From the NCBI GenBank assembly GCA_023461435.1, contig JAEYLC010000003.1, positions 1 through 22,530 on the forward strand: a stretch of 22,530 nucleotides of DNA, in the 5' to 3' direction. Source of the stretch: Bacillota bacterium (GTDB taxonomy: Bacteria > Bacillota > Clostridia > Christensenellales > SZUA-584). Below the pieces are notes generated by a model. That model saw only the letters and a list, made by a program, of their open reading frames with translations. It did not search any database and was not told the origin of the DNA. Position numbers and translations under genes: made by a program. Positions 14,255-22,325 of the stretch are shown here, piece after piece (the first letter of the stretch is position 1; each line of letters begins with the position of its first letter).

Positions 14255-15097
14255 TTATTCCGCTTTGCCGTCGCTGCCAAAGAGTTTTATCTTTTTGATC
14301 GTCTCGTTTTTGACAGCCTCAACGATTTTAGAACACTGGCTCATATAGTTTAAATTTTCATTGATATCCTGCCGGACGCAATCCATAGCCGCCAGCATCA
14401 GATCCGTAAATATGTTGATCTTGGAAACGCCGTTTATTATCGTCGCTCTGAAATCATCATCCGAAAGCCCGGAGCCGCCATGCAGCACAATCGGCAGCTG
14501 CGTACATTCTTTGATCTCCTTTAGGCGCTGCAGGCTTAGTACGGGTTTTTTCCGGTAGACGCCGTGAACGGTCCCGATTGCCACGGCCAGCGCGTCCACA
14601 CCGGTCTCACGGACGAAAAGCTCCGCTTCGCCGACATCAGTATAGATGTATTCATCGTCTTTGTCTACAACCTCACCGCCGCTCACATGTCCGAGCTCCG
14701 CCTCCACCGACACATCTGCAGCGCGGCACAGCTCGATCACTTTGTTTGTGACGGCCACGTTATCTTCAAACGGCATTTCAGACGCGTCGATCATCACCGA
14801 CGTGAATCCGCAATCCACCGCGCGGCTGATATATTCAAACGTCGATGCGTGATCCAGATGAACCACGACGGGAACCGCGGCTTTTTCCGCCATGCGCACC
14901 ATCACCGGCGCGAAGCTGTCTATGGCGATCGTGTCTTCGAAAACCTGTGCATAGGCGAGTATCACGGGTGATCTTGTTTCTTCGGCTGCGGCGATCACAC
15001 CTTTGAGCATTTCTGTGTTGAACACATCAAAGCTTCCGACAGCGTAGTGTTCCTTCTCGGCTTTTTGAAGGACATGTTGCAGATTTACCAGTGGCAT
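14255..15097 (-). CDS. Class II (zinc) ketose-bisphosphate aldolase
   Basis: Zinc-dependent aldolase of the FbaA/GatY/KbaY family, 280 residues. Zinc ligands are H83 in HLDHAS, H178 in GTVHGVY and H206 in LHGGSG, with the catalytic Asp82 beside the first. EAELGHVSGGE is the conserved loop with a zinc-site Glu. Substrate (fructose- or tagatose-bisphosphate, or another ketose phosphate) cannot be told from the sequence, so no symbol is given. TGAGGAG lies 8 nt before the ATG. First gene of the aldolase-proC-rnhA block. Upstream (15098-15202) I see no convincing promoter, but there is a 7-bp GC hairpin at 15148-15163. Confidence 0.93.
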   Translation of the reverse strand: MPLVNLQHVLQKAEKEHYAVGSFDVFNTEMLKGVIAAAEETRSPVILAYAQVFEDTIAIDSFAPVMVRMAEKAAVPVVVHLDHASTFEYISRAVDCGFTSVMIDASEMPFEDNVAVTNKVIELCRAADVSVEAELGHVSGGEVVDKDDEYIYTDVGEAELFVRETGVDALAVAIGTVHGVYRKKPVLSLQRLKEIKECTQLPIVLHGGSGLSDDDFRATIINGVSKINIFTDLMLAAMDCVRQDINENLNYMSQCSKIVEAVKNETIKKIKLFGSDGKAE

Positions 15098-15147
15098 TTT
15101 GCTTCTCCTCAGATGTTTATTTGGCTTTTAATGACTTCTGTCACTTT

Positions 15148-15163
15148 CGCGGGCAAGCCCGCG
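15148..15163. other. GC-rich hairpin upstream of the aldolase gene
   Basis: CGCGGGC-AA-GCCCGCG is a perfect 7-bp palindromic stem 50 nt upstream of the aldolase ATG. No T-run follows on either strand, so it is not a standard terminator. It could be a leader structure or a protein site. Confidence 0.5.
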
Positions 15164-15202
15164 TATGTATACAAAAGGTGTTTTAAACTGCTTTCTTTTC
15201 TA

Positions 15203-15231
15203 TTGACGTAACATACCAAATTGTTTATAAT
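15203..15231 (+). promoter_or_regulatory. Promoter of tRNA-Trp
   Basis: -35 TTGACG (15203-15208), 17-nt spacer, perfect -10 TATAAT (15226-15231). The predicted start is about 10 nt upstream of the mature tRNA. Confidence 0.85.
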
Positions 15232-15247
15232 AACGATTGTCTGCTGT

Positions 15248-15323
15248 AGGGGAGTGGCTCAATTGGTAGAGCATCGGTCTCCAAAACCGACGGTTGCGTG
15301 TTCGAGTCGCGTCTCCCCTGCCA
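15248..15323 (+). tRNA. tRNA-Trp (CCA)
   Basis: A 76-nt cloverleaf with encoded CCA (15321-15323). Acceptor AGGGGAG pairs with CTCCCCT, discriminator is G73, and the anticodon loop CTCCAAA gives CCA at 15280-15282. It is a single-gene unit with its own promoter and terminator, lying between minus-strand blocks. Confidence 0.97.
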
Positions 15324-15329
15324 CCATGT

Positions 15330-15358
15330 CGGAGCAAAGTTCGCTTTGCTCCGTTTTT
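15330..15358 (+). terminator. Intrinsic terminator of tRNA-Trp
   Basis: A perfect 10-bp stem CGGAGCAAAG / CTTTGCTCCG with TTCG tetraloop, followed by five T. It lies 6 nt after the tRNA 3' end. Confidence 0.93.
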
Positions 15359-15457
15359 GTTTACTCAAAAACTCCGCTCGCTTCCTTGCTCCTCCGTTTT
15401 CCCCACAAAGCCTTTCGTCTTTGCGGGGACCCCATTTTTTATTAGAGAGCAGCGCTG
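15359..15457. repeat. Intergenic segment with second hairpin, possible dispersed repeat
   Basis: Contains a stem CCCCACAAAG (15401-15410) / CTTTGCGGGG (15419-15428), with one A-C mismatch on the plus strand that becomes a G-U pair on the minus strand. Six T follow seven nt later (15435-15440) on the plus strand; no T-run follows on the minus strand. Sequence between the two hairpins echoes parts of the tRNA terminator stem (GAGCAA, GGAG words). It could be a small repeat element or a weak purB terminator. Confidence 0.4.
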
Positions 15458-16888
15458 TTATACACGAACGTCCCCTTTAACGCCTAGGCGCCCGGCGTAC
15501 TGCGCGAGCACCGGCTTCACCTGCTCCTCCACAAAATCCTGCGTCTGCACGGCGGCACAGCCCGTAAATTTCTGCGGGTCCAGCAGATTGTCGATTTCAT
15601 CCGCCGACATCATAAACGCAGGGTCGGCCTTGATCAGCTCGAGCAGATTGTTGCTCTCACCGTGCATTTTCACGCGCTCCGCGGCCGCCATCGAATGTGT
15701 GCGGATATGCTCGTGAAGGTCCTGCCTGTCTCCCCCGCGTTTCACCGCTTCCATCAGTATCGTTTCGGTCGCCATGAACGGCAGCTCCTGCTTGATGTGA
15801 TTGTCAATCACCTTTTCGTACACGACGAGCCCGTCGCTGATGTTCAGATAAAGGCTGAGTATCGCATCGACCGCGAGAAAGCTCTGAGGGATCACGATGC
15901 GCTTGTTCGCCGAATCGTCAAGCGTGCGCTCAAACCACTGCGTGGAGGCCGTCACCGCCGTATTCAAGGGCATTGTGAGCACAAAGCGGCACAGCGCGCC
16001 CATGCGCTCGCTGCGCATCGGATTGCGCTTGTACGCCATCGCGGAAGACCCGATCTGCTGTTTTTCAAACGGCTCCTCCAGCTCTTTCAAATTCTGCAGC
16101 AATCTTAAGTCGTTGCTGAATTTATAAGCGCTCTGCGCGATCAGCGCCAAAGCATTGAGCACGACCGAATCGAATTTTCTCGGGTAGGTCTGGCCGGTCA
16201 CGGCGAAGGACGACTCAAACCCGACCTTCTCGCAAACGGCTTTGTCAAGCGCCCTGACCTTTTGCGCGTCGCCGTCAAACAGCGATAAAAAGCTCGCGCC
16301 GGTGCCCGTTGTGCCCTTCACGCCGCGCAGCTTGTAGTTTTTCAGTATGCCTTGGATCTGTTCGAGATCCATGAGCAGATCCTGCATCCAGAGCGTCGCG
16401 CGCTTGCCCACGGTGGTCAGTTGCGCGGGCTGAAAATGCGTGAACCCAAGGGTTGGCATACCTTTAAATTTCAGCGCGAAATTCGATAAGTTCTCGATCA
16501 CGCTCACGAGCTTGTCCTCAATCAGCTTAAGCGCCCCGTGCATCACGATCAAATCGGTATTGTCGCCCACGTAGCAGCTTGTCGCGCCGAGATGGATGAT
16601 CGGCCTCGCCTTGGGGCACTGGACGCCGTACGCATGCACATGCGCCATCACATCGTGCCGCACGATCTTTTCCTGCGCCTCGGCTACATCGTAGTTGATA
16701 TCGTCCATATGTGCTTTCAGCTCGGCGATCTGCTCGTCAGAGATATCAAGGCCCATTTCTTTTTCGCATTCAGCCAACGCCACCCAAAGCCGGCGCCATG
16801 TTTTGAATTTCACATCGTCGGAGAACATTTCGGCCATCTCACTCGACGCGTATCTTGTTAAAAGCGGATTTTCATAAACATTTTTCAT
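15458..16888 (-). CDS. purB: Adenylosuccinate lyase
   Basis: Cleaves SAICAR and adenylosuccinate, releasing fumarate, in purine synthesis. Start ATG 16888 (AAGGTG about 7 nt upstream) gives 476 residues beginning MKNVYENPL. The frame runs 21 codons further upstream, into the end of the dipeptidase gene, and that longer start is rejected. The superfamily signature is SSAMAYKRNPMRSE near residue 280, with the usual Pro replaced by Ala as in several longer adenylosuccinate lyases. TTGTGAS and HLGATSCYVGDNTD carry substrate-site residues. Length and segments resemble the longer (about 475-residue) purB type more than the 430-residue Bacillus type. Last gene of the minus-strand run from rny. Confidence 0.95.
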   Translation of the reverse strand: MKNVYENPLLTRYASSEMAEMFSDDVKFKTWRRLWVALAECEKEMGLDISDEQIAELKAHMDDINYDVAEAQEKIVRHDVMAHVHAYGVQCPKARPIIHLGATSCYVGDNTDLIVMHGALKLIEDKLVSVIENLSNFALKFKGMPTLGFTHFQPAQLTTVGKRATLWMQDLLMDLEQIQGILKNYKLRGVKGTTGTGASFLSLFDGDAQKVRALDKAVCEKVGFESSFAVTGQTYPRKFDSVVLNALALIAQSAYKFSNDLRLLQNLKELEEPFEKQQIGSSAMAYKRNPMRSERMGALCRFVLTMPLNTAVTASTQWFERTLDDSANKRIVIPQSFLAVDAILSLYLNISDGLVVYEKVIDNHIKQELPFMATETILMEAVKRGGDRQDLHEHIRTHSMAAAERVKMHGESNNLLELIKADPAFMMSADEIDNLLDPQKFTGCAAVQTQDFVEEQVKPVLAQYAGRLGVKGDVRV

Positions 16889-16902
16889 TCGTACACACCT
16901 TG

Positions 16903-17817
16903 TTATTGTTTTAAAAATTTTAATATATATCGGGCAAAATTGCCATAACAAATTTTCTTGATCAGCGCGTCAGTGAAATTTCGCCGGAGCATAGCCTGGG
17001 GCAGCGCCTGAAAATCAGCCACGGAATCAAGCCCTTGCGGCGTTGATTCAATGCCGCAGAAATCGCTGCCGAAGCCCACGCTGTTTTCTCCGCCGCAATC
17101 GAGCACGTAGTCGATATGATCAAGTATATCGTCAATATCCGCATCCCTCCCTGTTAAAAACCTCGTATAAAAATTGATGCCGATAAACCCGTCACGACCG
17201 ATAAGCTCTTTGATCTGATCGTTCTTCAAGCTGCGCGGGTTTTCATGCAGATCATAAACGCACGAATGCGTGGCGCACGGCGCGTGTTCGTAAAGCTCCA
17301 GCGCCTCACGGAACCCTTTTTCATTGATATGTGAGACATCCAGCGCGATTTTTAAGCTGTTCAGCAGCTTGACGGCGGCAATACCTTCCGCCTTGAGCCC
17401 GCCCTGCGCCAAACAGCCGCTCGCGTATTCGTTCTCATCGTTCCATGTGAGGCTCAAAATCCGGACGCCTTTTTCATAAGCAAATGAGATGTACTCATTC
17501 TCACAGTTGATGCTTTCGCCGCTTTCAATTGAAAGCAATGCGCATATGCCGCCGCCGGTTTCCAGGCAATCAGAAACCGCGCACGAACGGACTTCTCCCC
17601 CGCTGCTGTCTATGAAACGCTGGAAATACTCGATTTGCGCTGATCCAAGCGCCAGCCTGTTCTTCGTTTCAGGCGGCACCCACACCGCAAAATTCTGCAG
17701 CGCGACGCCGCCCTGTTTCATCCGTTTGATATCGATATGGTCAAAAAGACGGCCTTTGTTGTCCTTAATCACCTGAAAGGCAAGGTAATCACAGTGCGCA
17801 TCCGCTATCTTATACAT
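16903..17817 (-). CDS. Membrane dipeptidase family (M19) zinc hydrolase
   Basis: Peptidase family M19 (renal dipeptidase-like), which hydrolyses dipeptides with a binuclear zinc centre. 304 residues from ATG 17817 (GAGGG 8 nt upstream). H8 and D10 in DAHCD match the first metal pair, the Glu in ALLSIESGE fits the bridging ligand, and DVSHIN and ATHSCV supply the later His ligands. The NPRSLKN Arg and GFGSDFCG Asp complete the active site. No signal peptide or transmembrane segment is visible, so it is probably cytoplasmic despite the family name. It sits between rny and purB, 14 nt before purB. The true substrate is unknown. Confidence 0.92.
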   Translation of the reverse strand: MYKIADAHCDYLAFQVIKDNKGRLFDHIDIKRMKQGGVALQNFAVWVPPETKNRLALGSAQIEYFQRFIDSSGGEVRSCAVSDCLETGGGICALLSIESGESINCENEYISFAYEKGVRILSLTWNDENEYASGCLAQGGLKAEGIAAVKLLNSLKIALDVSHINEKGFREALELYEHAPCATHSCVYDLHENPRSLKNDQIKELIGRDGFIGINFYTRFLTGRDADIDDILDHIDYVLDCGGENSVGFGSDFCGIESTPQGLDSVADFQALPQAMLRRNFTDALIKKICYGNFARYILKFLKQ

Positions 17818-17857
17818 ATACAAAACCCTCGCGCAAGCAAATCTTATATAATTGAAA

Positions 17858-17883
17858 GAAGAGCCGAAATTCTTCGACTCTTC
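17858..17883 (-). terminator. Hairpin after rny, possible attenuating terminator
   Basis: On the minus strand GAAGAGTCGAA pairs with TTCGGCTCTTC (11 bp, one G-U) around a 4-nt loop, starting 8 nt after the rny stop. The following TTTCAATT is only a weak T-run, so partial read-through into the dipeptidase and purB genes is plausible. Confidence 0.55.
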
Positions 17884-17890
17884 TGTTCTT

Positions 17891-19432
17891 TCATTTTGCG
17901 AACTCGACCGATCTGGTTTCTCTGATCACGTTGACCTTGATTTGGCCCGGATAGTCCAGATCCTTTTCGATTTTCTTTACGATGTCTTTGGCCATCAAAT
18001 GCATGCCTGCATCGTCCACATCCTCAGGCTTCACCAATATGCGGACTTCGCGTCCCGCCTGTATGGCGTAACACTTGTCGACGCCCGAGAAAGAATTCGC
18101 GATTTCTTCCAAAGCTTCTAAGCGTTTTATGTAGTTTTCGAGAGTTTCTCTTCTTGCACCGGGGCGGGCTGCCGAAATGGCATCCGCAGACTGTACAAGC
18201 ACGGCTTCTACCGTCTGCGCCTCGATATCGCCGTGATGCGCCTGTATACAGTGTATCACGTCGTTGGCTTCCCGGTATTTCTTAGCCAGATCGGCACCGA
18301 TCTGGATGTGAGGCCCTTCGACCTCGTGATCAACCGCTTTGCCGATATCGTGCAGAAGACCGCCGCGTTTGGCAAGCTTGACGTTGGCTCCGAGCTCGGC
18401 TGCCATCACCGCCGCCAGATGCGCCACTTCCAGCGAGTGCTTGAGCACATTCTGTCCGTAGCTGGTGCGGTATTTGAGCCGTCCAAGAAGCTTGATGATT
18501 TCGGGATGCAGATTGTGAATGCCGGTATCAAACGCGGCCTGTTCTCCCGCATCTCTAATTTCCTTATCCACTTCCTTGCGCGCTTTTTTAACCATTTCTT
18601 CAATGCGCGCCGGGTGGATTCTGCCGTCGATGATCAGTTTTTCAAGCGCGATCCTTGCAACTTCGCGTCTGATGGGATCAAAACCCGACAATATGACAGC
18701 TTCCGGCGTATCATCAATAATCAAATCGATGCCCGTTGCCGTTTCAAGCGCACGTATGTTGCGCCCTTCGCGGCCAATGATCCTGCCCTTCATCTCATCG
18801 TTGGGCAAAGATACAACCGAAACGGTATTTTCCGCTACATGGTCAGCCGCATATTTCTGAATGGCGTTGGCTATGATTTCACGGGATTTCTTGTCGGCGT
18901 CTTCTTTGGCCTTGTTCTCGATATCCCGCACATATATCGCCATATCGCGTCTGGTTTCCTGCTCTACTTTTTCAAGCAGCAGCGACTTTGCGTCGTCGAT
19001 CGTCATGCCGGAGATCTTCTCCAACTGGACAACCTGGTCTGCAAACACCTGGTCAATTTCTTCCTTGCGTTTGCTCACTTCTTTTAGCTTCTTGTTAATC
19101 TGTTCATCTTTGGATTCCACGCCTGCCATCTTCTTGTCAAGCGCTTCCTCCCTTTGGGCCAGTCTTCTCTCGATTCTTTGGATTTCGCTTCGTCTTTCTT
19201 TGGACTCTCTATCGAATTCAGTTCTTAAGGTGTGGATCTCTTCTTTGGCTTCAAGAATCGTCTCCTTCTTGACCGCTTCGGCTTTTTTCTGGGCCTCTGT
19301 GACAAGCTTTTTAACGGATTCCTCCGCTCTGCCAATCTTTGATTCGGCGACATTTCTTCTGTATATATAACCAAGAAACGCACCGATGATGATTGCAGCG
19401 ATTGGCAGTATGATTTGCCAAATCCCCTCCAC
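17891..19432 (-). CDS. rny: Ribonuclease Y
   Basis: Membrane-tethered endoribonuclease that starts mRNA decay and processes regulatory RNA in Firmicutes. 513 residues. One N-terminal transmembrane helix (about 4-24) is followed by a long charged coiled coil (about 30-190). The KH domain carries GRIIGREGRNIRALE, and the HD domain carries HSLEVAH and LLHDIGK. All parts are in the usual order and the length is typical. The start is GTG 19432. AGGAGGTG lies 14 nt away, an unusually long gap, so the start may be imprecise by a few codons. A strong promoter at 19637-19665 implies a leader of about 200 nt. Confidence 0.97.
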   Translation of the reverse strand: MEGIWQIILPIAAIIIGAFLGYIYRRNVAESKIGRAEESVKKLVTEAQKKAEAVKKETILEAKEEIHTLRTEFDRESKERRSEIQRIERRLAQREEALDKKMAGVESKDEQINKKLKEVSKRKEEIDQVFADQVVQLEKISGMTIDDAKSLLLEKVEQETRRDMAIYVRDIENKAKEDADKKSREIIANAIQKYAADHVAENTVSVVSLPNDEMKGRIIGREGRNIRALETATGIDLIIDDTPEAVILSGFDPIRREVARIALEKLIIDGRIHPARIEEMVKKARKEVDKEIRDAGEQAAFDTGIHNLHPEIIKLLGRLKYRTSYGQNVLKHSLEVAHLAAVMAAELGANVKLAKRGGLLHDIGKAVDHEVEGPHIQIGADLAKKYREANDVIHCIQAHHGDIEAQTVEAVLVQSADAISAARPGARRETLENYIKRLEALEEIANSFSGVDKCYAIQAGREVRILVKPEDVDDAGMHLMAKDIVKKIEKDLDYPGQIKVNVIRETRSVEFAK

Positions 19433-19636
19433 TTGAGTTTATCGCACCTCCTCTATTAAGTTTTAAAGCAAACATACTTTTTTAACGCTGTATATTTGCC
19501 GTTTACTTTGCACTATCAATTATAATCTTATAAAACGTGTTATAAAAATATGCAGACAGCGCGTATTAGATTGCTAATAAGGAATTATCTACAAATAAGA
19601 AAAAAATAGTAATTTCTCATATTAGAACCATGATTA
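19433..19636 (-). promoter_or_regulatory. Long A+T-rich leader of rny
   Basis: From the predicted start near 19630 to the GTG at 19432 there are about 200 nt with no gene. It contains a 6-bp hairpin TATTAG-ATTG-CTAATA, an oligo-T stretch on the minus strand, and a second possible promoter (TTTTAT 19542-19547, 17 nt, TATAAT at 19519-19524). I recognise no riboswitch. Confidence 0.5.
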
Positions 19637-19665
19637 ATTGTATTCTTAGCCAAGTGTTTTGTCAA
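19637..19665 (-). promoter_or_regulatory. Promoter upstream of rny
   Basis: Minus strand perfect -35 TTGACA (19660-19665), 17-nt spacer, -10 TACAAT (19637-19642). The -35 begins 1 nt past the stop codon of the upstream gene, separating rny from it. Confidence 0.75.
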
Positions 19666-19666
19666 G

Positions 19667-20530
19667 TCAGGATAGCCCTGTGCCAGAACTTTCTTTGTCC
19701 TCTCCGTGCTGTTTGACGGCGATCAACGCGAGCAAAAAACAGACGGCGGCGATAATCGGATAATAGATTCTAAACCCTGTCACAATGGACCAAAGCAGCA
19801 CAACAACTCCGCAAAGTATATATCTTTTGACCTTTGTTTTCTGGAACGCCGTCCTTTTAATCTTTTCAAGCGTCAATATCGTTTCCTTCATCTCATTTTC
19901 CGCGCGCTGCTCCGCCACCTGCTCATTGGGCAGCATGTTCTTTTCGGCGGCCATTTTGAGTATGCGTGCGCCGTCAATGAGCGCCACATTTTGCTCCATG
20001 CTCTTGCATATCGTTTTTACATCATCCTGAAATTCAGACAGCGATATGAAAACAAGCGGCTCATCGCAGTCGCGCAGAATATTCAATACATCCGGAACAT
20101 CGACCTTTGTCCGCGGGTGATTATGAAAAGCATAGATTCTTTTTCCGCTCTTTTTTGCTGTAAAGCCGTTCGCTGTCGGCTCCGTTTCCTCAAAGCCGTC
20201 GAAAAGCCGGTCCATATAATCTGCAAAGTCGGCTTCGTTCATAAACGTCAGCGTTTCAAGCAGGCATTTTTGTTTAATGCGGTTCAAGTCCGCTTCGATA
20301 TACCGTTTCGTTTTATTCCGGTTCACAATCAGAAAGGACAGACTGACGGCGACGGTTATAAAAAGCGACATCAATATCGAGACAATAAAGGAATGACTGA
20401 AATAGAGAAAAACGAAAAGCAGCGTGACTGCGAGGAACAATCTGAACAGCACAAAATCAATGCTTCGCGCCACGATTGACCGGCCGCCGTGCATTTTTTT
20501 CTGATAATACCGCATCATTTTCGCATTCAT
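19667..20530 (-). CDS. Four-helix membrane protein with Mrr-like central region, unknown function
   Basis: 287 residues, start ATG 20530 with GGGAGG 9 nt upstream. The N-terminus is basic, then two transmembrane helices follow at about 27-45 and 49-68. A cytoplasmic region covers about 72-235, and two further helices lie near 238-255 and 257-273. The central region (FADYMDRLFDGFEE through NVALIDGARILKMA) resembles the restriction-endonuclease-like Mrr fold, whose members end in an LIDG segment. The expected Asp and Gln-x-Lys catalytic residues are not evident; AFHNHPRTKVDV stands where they would be. It may therefore be a non-catalytic or sensory version. This is inference from pattern only. 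Upstream of rny on the same strand; divergent from nadD. Confidence 0.85.
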   Translation of the reverse strand: MNAKMMRYYQKKMHGGRSIVARSIDFVLFRLFLAVTLLFVFLYFSHSFIVSILMSLFITVAVSLSFLIVNRNKTKRYIEADLNRIKQKCLLETLTFMNEADFADYMDRLFDGFEETEPTANGFTAKKSGKRIYAFHNHPRTKVDVPDVLNILRDCDEPLVFISLSEFQDDVKTICKSMEQNVALIDGARILKMAAEKNMLPNEQVAEQRAENEMKETILTLEKIKRTAFQKTKVKRYILCGVVVLLWSIVTGFRIYYPIIAAVCFLLALIAVKQHGEDKESSGTGLS

Positions 20531-20592
20531 TTTCTTTTGCCTCCCTTCGCAGTCATTATAGCCACATTATGATGAATGTATACTTGCACAAC

Positions 20593-20621
20593 TTGTTATA
20601 AATTTTATGCTGTTGTATAAT
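20593..20621 (+). promoter_or_regulatory. Promoter of nadD-yqeK-rsfS
   Basis: -35 TTGTTA (20593-20598), 17-nt spacer, perfect -10 TATAAT (20616-20621), 24 nt before the nadD ATG. Confidence 0.75.
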
Positions 20622-20644
20622 AATACAAGTGAAAGGGACCTGTA

Positions 20645-21304
20645 ATGAGCCATTTAGCTGAGTTTTCCCGCATTGATACGGAGTTTTTAAAGCAGAATCG
20701 AATCGGCCTTTTGGGCGGCACCTTCAACCCTGTCCACAACGGCCACCTGAAAATGGCCTATATCGCCTTATATGAGTTTGGTCTTGGCGAAGTCGTGTTT
20801 CTTCCGCTCGGTGATCCGCCGCACAAGCGCCAGGAATATCTCGCGAGCGCCGCGCACCGGCTCGATATGATCCGTCTCGCCATCGCCGACGAAAGAAGAT
20901 TTACGTTAAGCACCGTGGAAACCGATAGATCTGGGCTGACCTATACAGTCGATACGCTTGAGATATTGACGCGTGCACAGCCGCAGTCGTCGTTTTACTA
21001 TATCATCGGAGCGGATACGCTTTTTGAACTCGAAAACTGGAAAAACTACGAGAGGGTTTTTTTTCTGACGGATTTTATATGTATCATGCGTCCGGGACAC
21101 GACCAAAGAGAAGTGGTAAGATGCGCCGAGCGGCTGAACAGCCGGTTCGGGCATAAGATTTATATCGCCGACGAGCGCGGGCCGGATATTTCTTCTTCTC
21201 TGATTCGCTCTCAGATTGCCAAAAACAAGCTTTCTCAAAGGCTTGTCCCTTTAAACGTCGCAAATTATATACTTCAGCATAAGGTTTATAATGAAGAGGA
21301 TTGA
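20645..21304 (+). CDS. nadD: Nicotinate-nucleotide adenylyltransferase
   Basis: Adenylates nicotinate mononucleotide to deamido-NAD. 219 residues. The nucleotidyltransferase motif GGTFNPVHNGH is at residues 24-34, and the C-terminal ISSSLIRSQ matches the ISSTxIR nucleotide-binding motif. The first 19 residues before IGLLGGTF are a short extension; the ATG at 20645 is kept because AAAGGGA precedes it by 7 nt. First gene of a three-gene operon, with yqeK starting directly after its stop. Confidence 0.96.
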   Translation: MSHLAEFSRIDTEFLKQNRIGLLGGTFNPVHNGHLKMAYIALYEFGLGEVVFLPLGDPPHKRQEYLASAAHRLDMIRLAIADERRFTLSTVETDRSGLTYTVDTLEILTRAQPQSSFYYIIGADTLFELENWKNYERVFFLTDFICIMRPGHDQREVVRCAERLNSRFGHKIYIADERGPDISSSLIRSQIAKNKLSQRLVPLNVANYILQHKVYNEED

Positions 21305-21895
21305 ATGCAGGATCACGAGGAATTGTTAGATTACTTAAAACAAAATATCGACGAAAAGCGTCTGAAGCATTCGATCGGGACCGCCGGTGAAGCTGTTAAG
21401 CTTGCCAAAAGATTCGGCGCGGATGAAAACAAAGCGTACGTGGCCGGGCTGCTTCATGATGTCGCCAAGGGCAAATGCAAATACGGTCTTGGCCGTCTGG
21501 CGAACGAATACTGCATAGACCCCGATGAGATTGAATCAAAAAATATCGAGCTGATCCATGGCCGGCTGGGCGCCGCAATGATAGAAAAGCAGCTCAATAT
21601 CCACGATGAGGAGATACTCTCAGCGATCAGGTGGCATACAACGGGCCGCAAAGGAATGACGCTGCTCGATAAAATCATCTATCTTGCCGATTTGATTGAG
21701 CCGGGGCGAAATTTTGATGGTATCGATGACATTCGCCGCATCGCCTATGAGAATATAGACGAGGCAATGCGGGAAGCATTGAAGCAGGTGATGGGTTTTG
21801 TGAAAAGTGAAGGCTTCGCCTTGCATCCTTGCAGCGTTGAAGCCTATAATGATTATAAAAAGGAGGAAGAAAACGAATTTGATGCAACAATTTAA
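21305..21895 (+). CDS. yqeK: HD-domain protein YqeK, probable Ap4A hydrolase
   Basis: HD-superfamily phosphohydrolase of 196 residues. YqeK proteins hydrolyse diadenosine tetraphosphate symmetrically to ADP. Metal ligands visible are H22 in KHSIGT, H51-D52 in GLLHDVAKG, the His of HGRLGA, the His of RWHTTG, and the Asp of YLADLIEP. The ATG follows the nadD stop with no gap, and the 3' end overlaps rsfS by 14 nt. The nadD-yqeK-rsfS order is a common Firmicute arrangement. Confidence 0.94.
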   Translation: MQDHEELLDYLKQNIDEKRLKHSIGTAGEAVKLAKRFGADENKAYVAGLLHDVAKGKCKYGLGRLANEYCIDPDEIESKNIELIHGRLGAAMIEKQLNIHDEEILSAIRWHTTGRKGMTLLDKIIYLADLIEPGRNFDGIDDIRRIAYENIDEAMREALKQVMGFVKSEGFALHPCSVEAYNDYKKEEENEFDATI

Positions 21896-22253
21896 CGATG
21901 AAGTCCTGAATGTTTCAAAGCAGATGTTCCTGAAAAAAGCTGAGGATGTCAGAGTTCTGCATGTGTCCCATCTGACCATTGTCGCTGATTATTTTATACT
22001 GGCGAGCGGCAGGTCGGATGTCCATGTCAGATCGCTCTGCGACGATGTGGAAAAATACATGATGGAAAAGGGAAAACAGCGCCTTCGTATTGAAGGCTAC
22101 CGCGAAGGCCGATGGATTGTGCTCGATTACGGCGATATTCTGATCCATATCTTTCATAAACATGAGCGGGAGTTTTACGGTCTCGAGCGTCTCTGGGTGG
22201 ACGGCGATAATTGCATCCAGATCACGGAAGACGACGTGAAACCAAAAGAGTGA
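21882..22253 (+). CDS. rsfS: Ribosomal silencing factor RsfS
   Basis: Binds ribosomal protein uL14 and blocks subunit joining under nutrient limitation. Choosing ATG 21882 gives 123 residues, the usual size, beginning MQQFNDEVLN. AGGAGG lies 15 nt upstream; a TTG one codon earlier is an alternative. The frame continues 25 codons further up inside yqeK, which is rejected. Characteristic segments are VADYFILASGRSDVHVRSL, EGYREGRWIVLDYGD and HIFHKHEREFYGLERLW. Last gene of the operon, closed by the terminator at 22287-22308. Confidence 0.95.
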   Translation: MQQFNDEVLNVSKQMFLKKAEDVRVLHVSHLTIVADYFILASGRSDVHVRSLCDDVEKYMMEKGKQRLRIEGYREGRWIVLDYGDILIHIFHKHEREFYGLERLWVDGDNCIQITEDDVKPKE

Positions 22254-22286
22254 AAATCCTCTTTTCTGTCAATACAATAACGATTT

Positions 22287-22308
22287 CCCCGGCCACGCCG
22301 GGGTTTTT
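22287..22308 (+). terminator. Intrinsic terminator of nadD-yqeK-rsfS
   Basis: A perfect 7-bp GC stem CCCCGGC / GCCGGGG with loop CAC, followed by five T. Confidence 0.93.
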
Positions 22309-22325
22309 CATTAGAGGCTAAGCTC

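Noticed and set aside
18233..19087. A 284-codon plus-strand open frame inside rny.
   Set aside because: Entirely antisense to the conserved coiled coil, KH and HD parts of RNase Y; no recognisable motif.
19706..20479. A 257-codon plus-strand open frame inside the Mrr-like membrane protein gene.
   Set aside because: The opposite strand has a good ribosome site, start and membrane-helix pattern; this frame has none.
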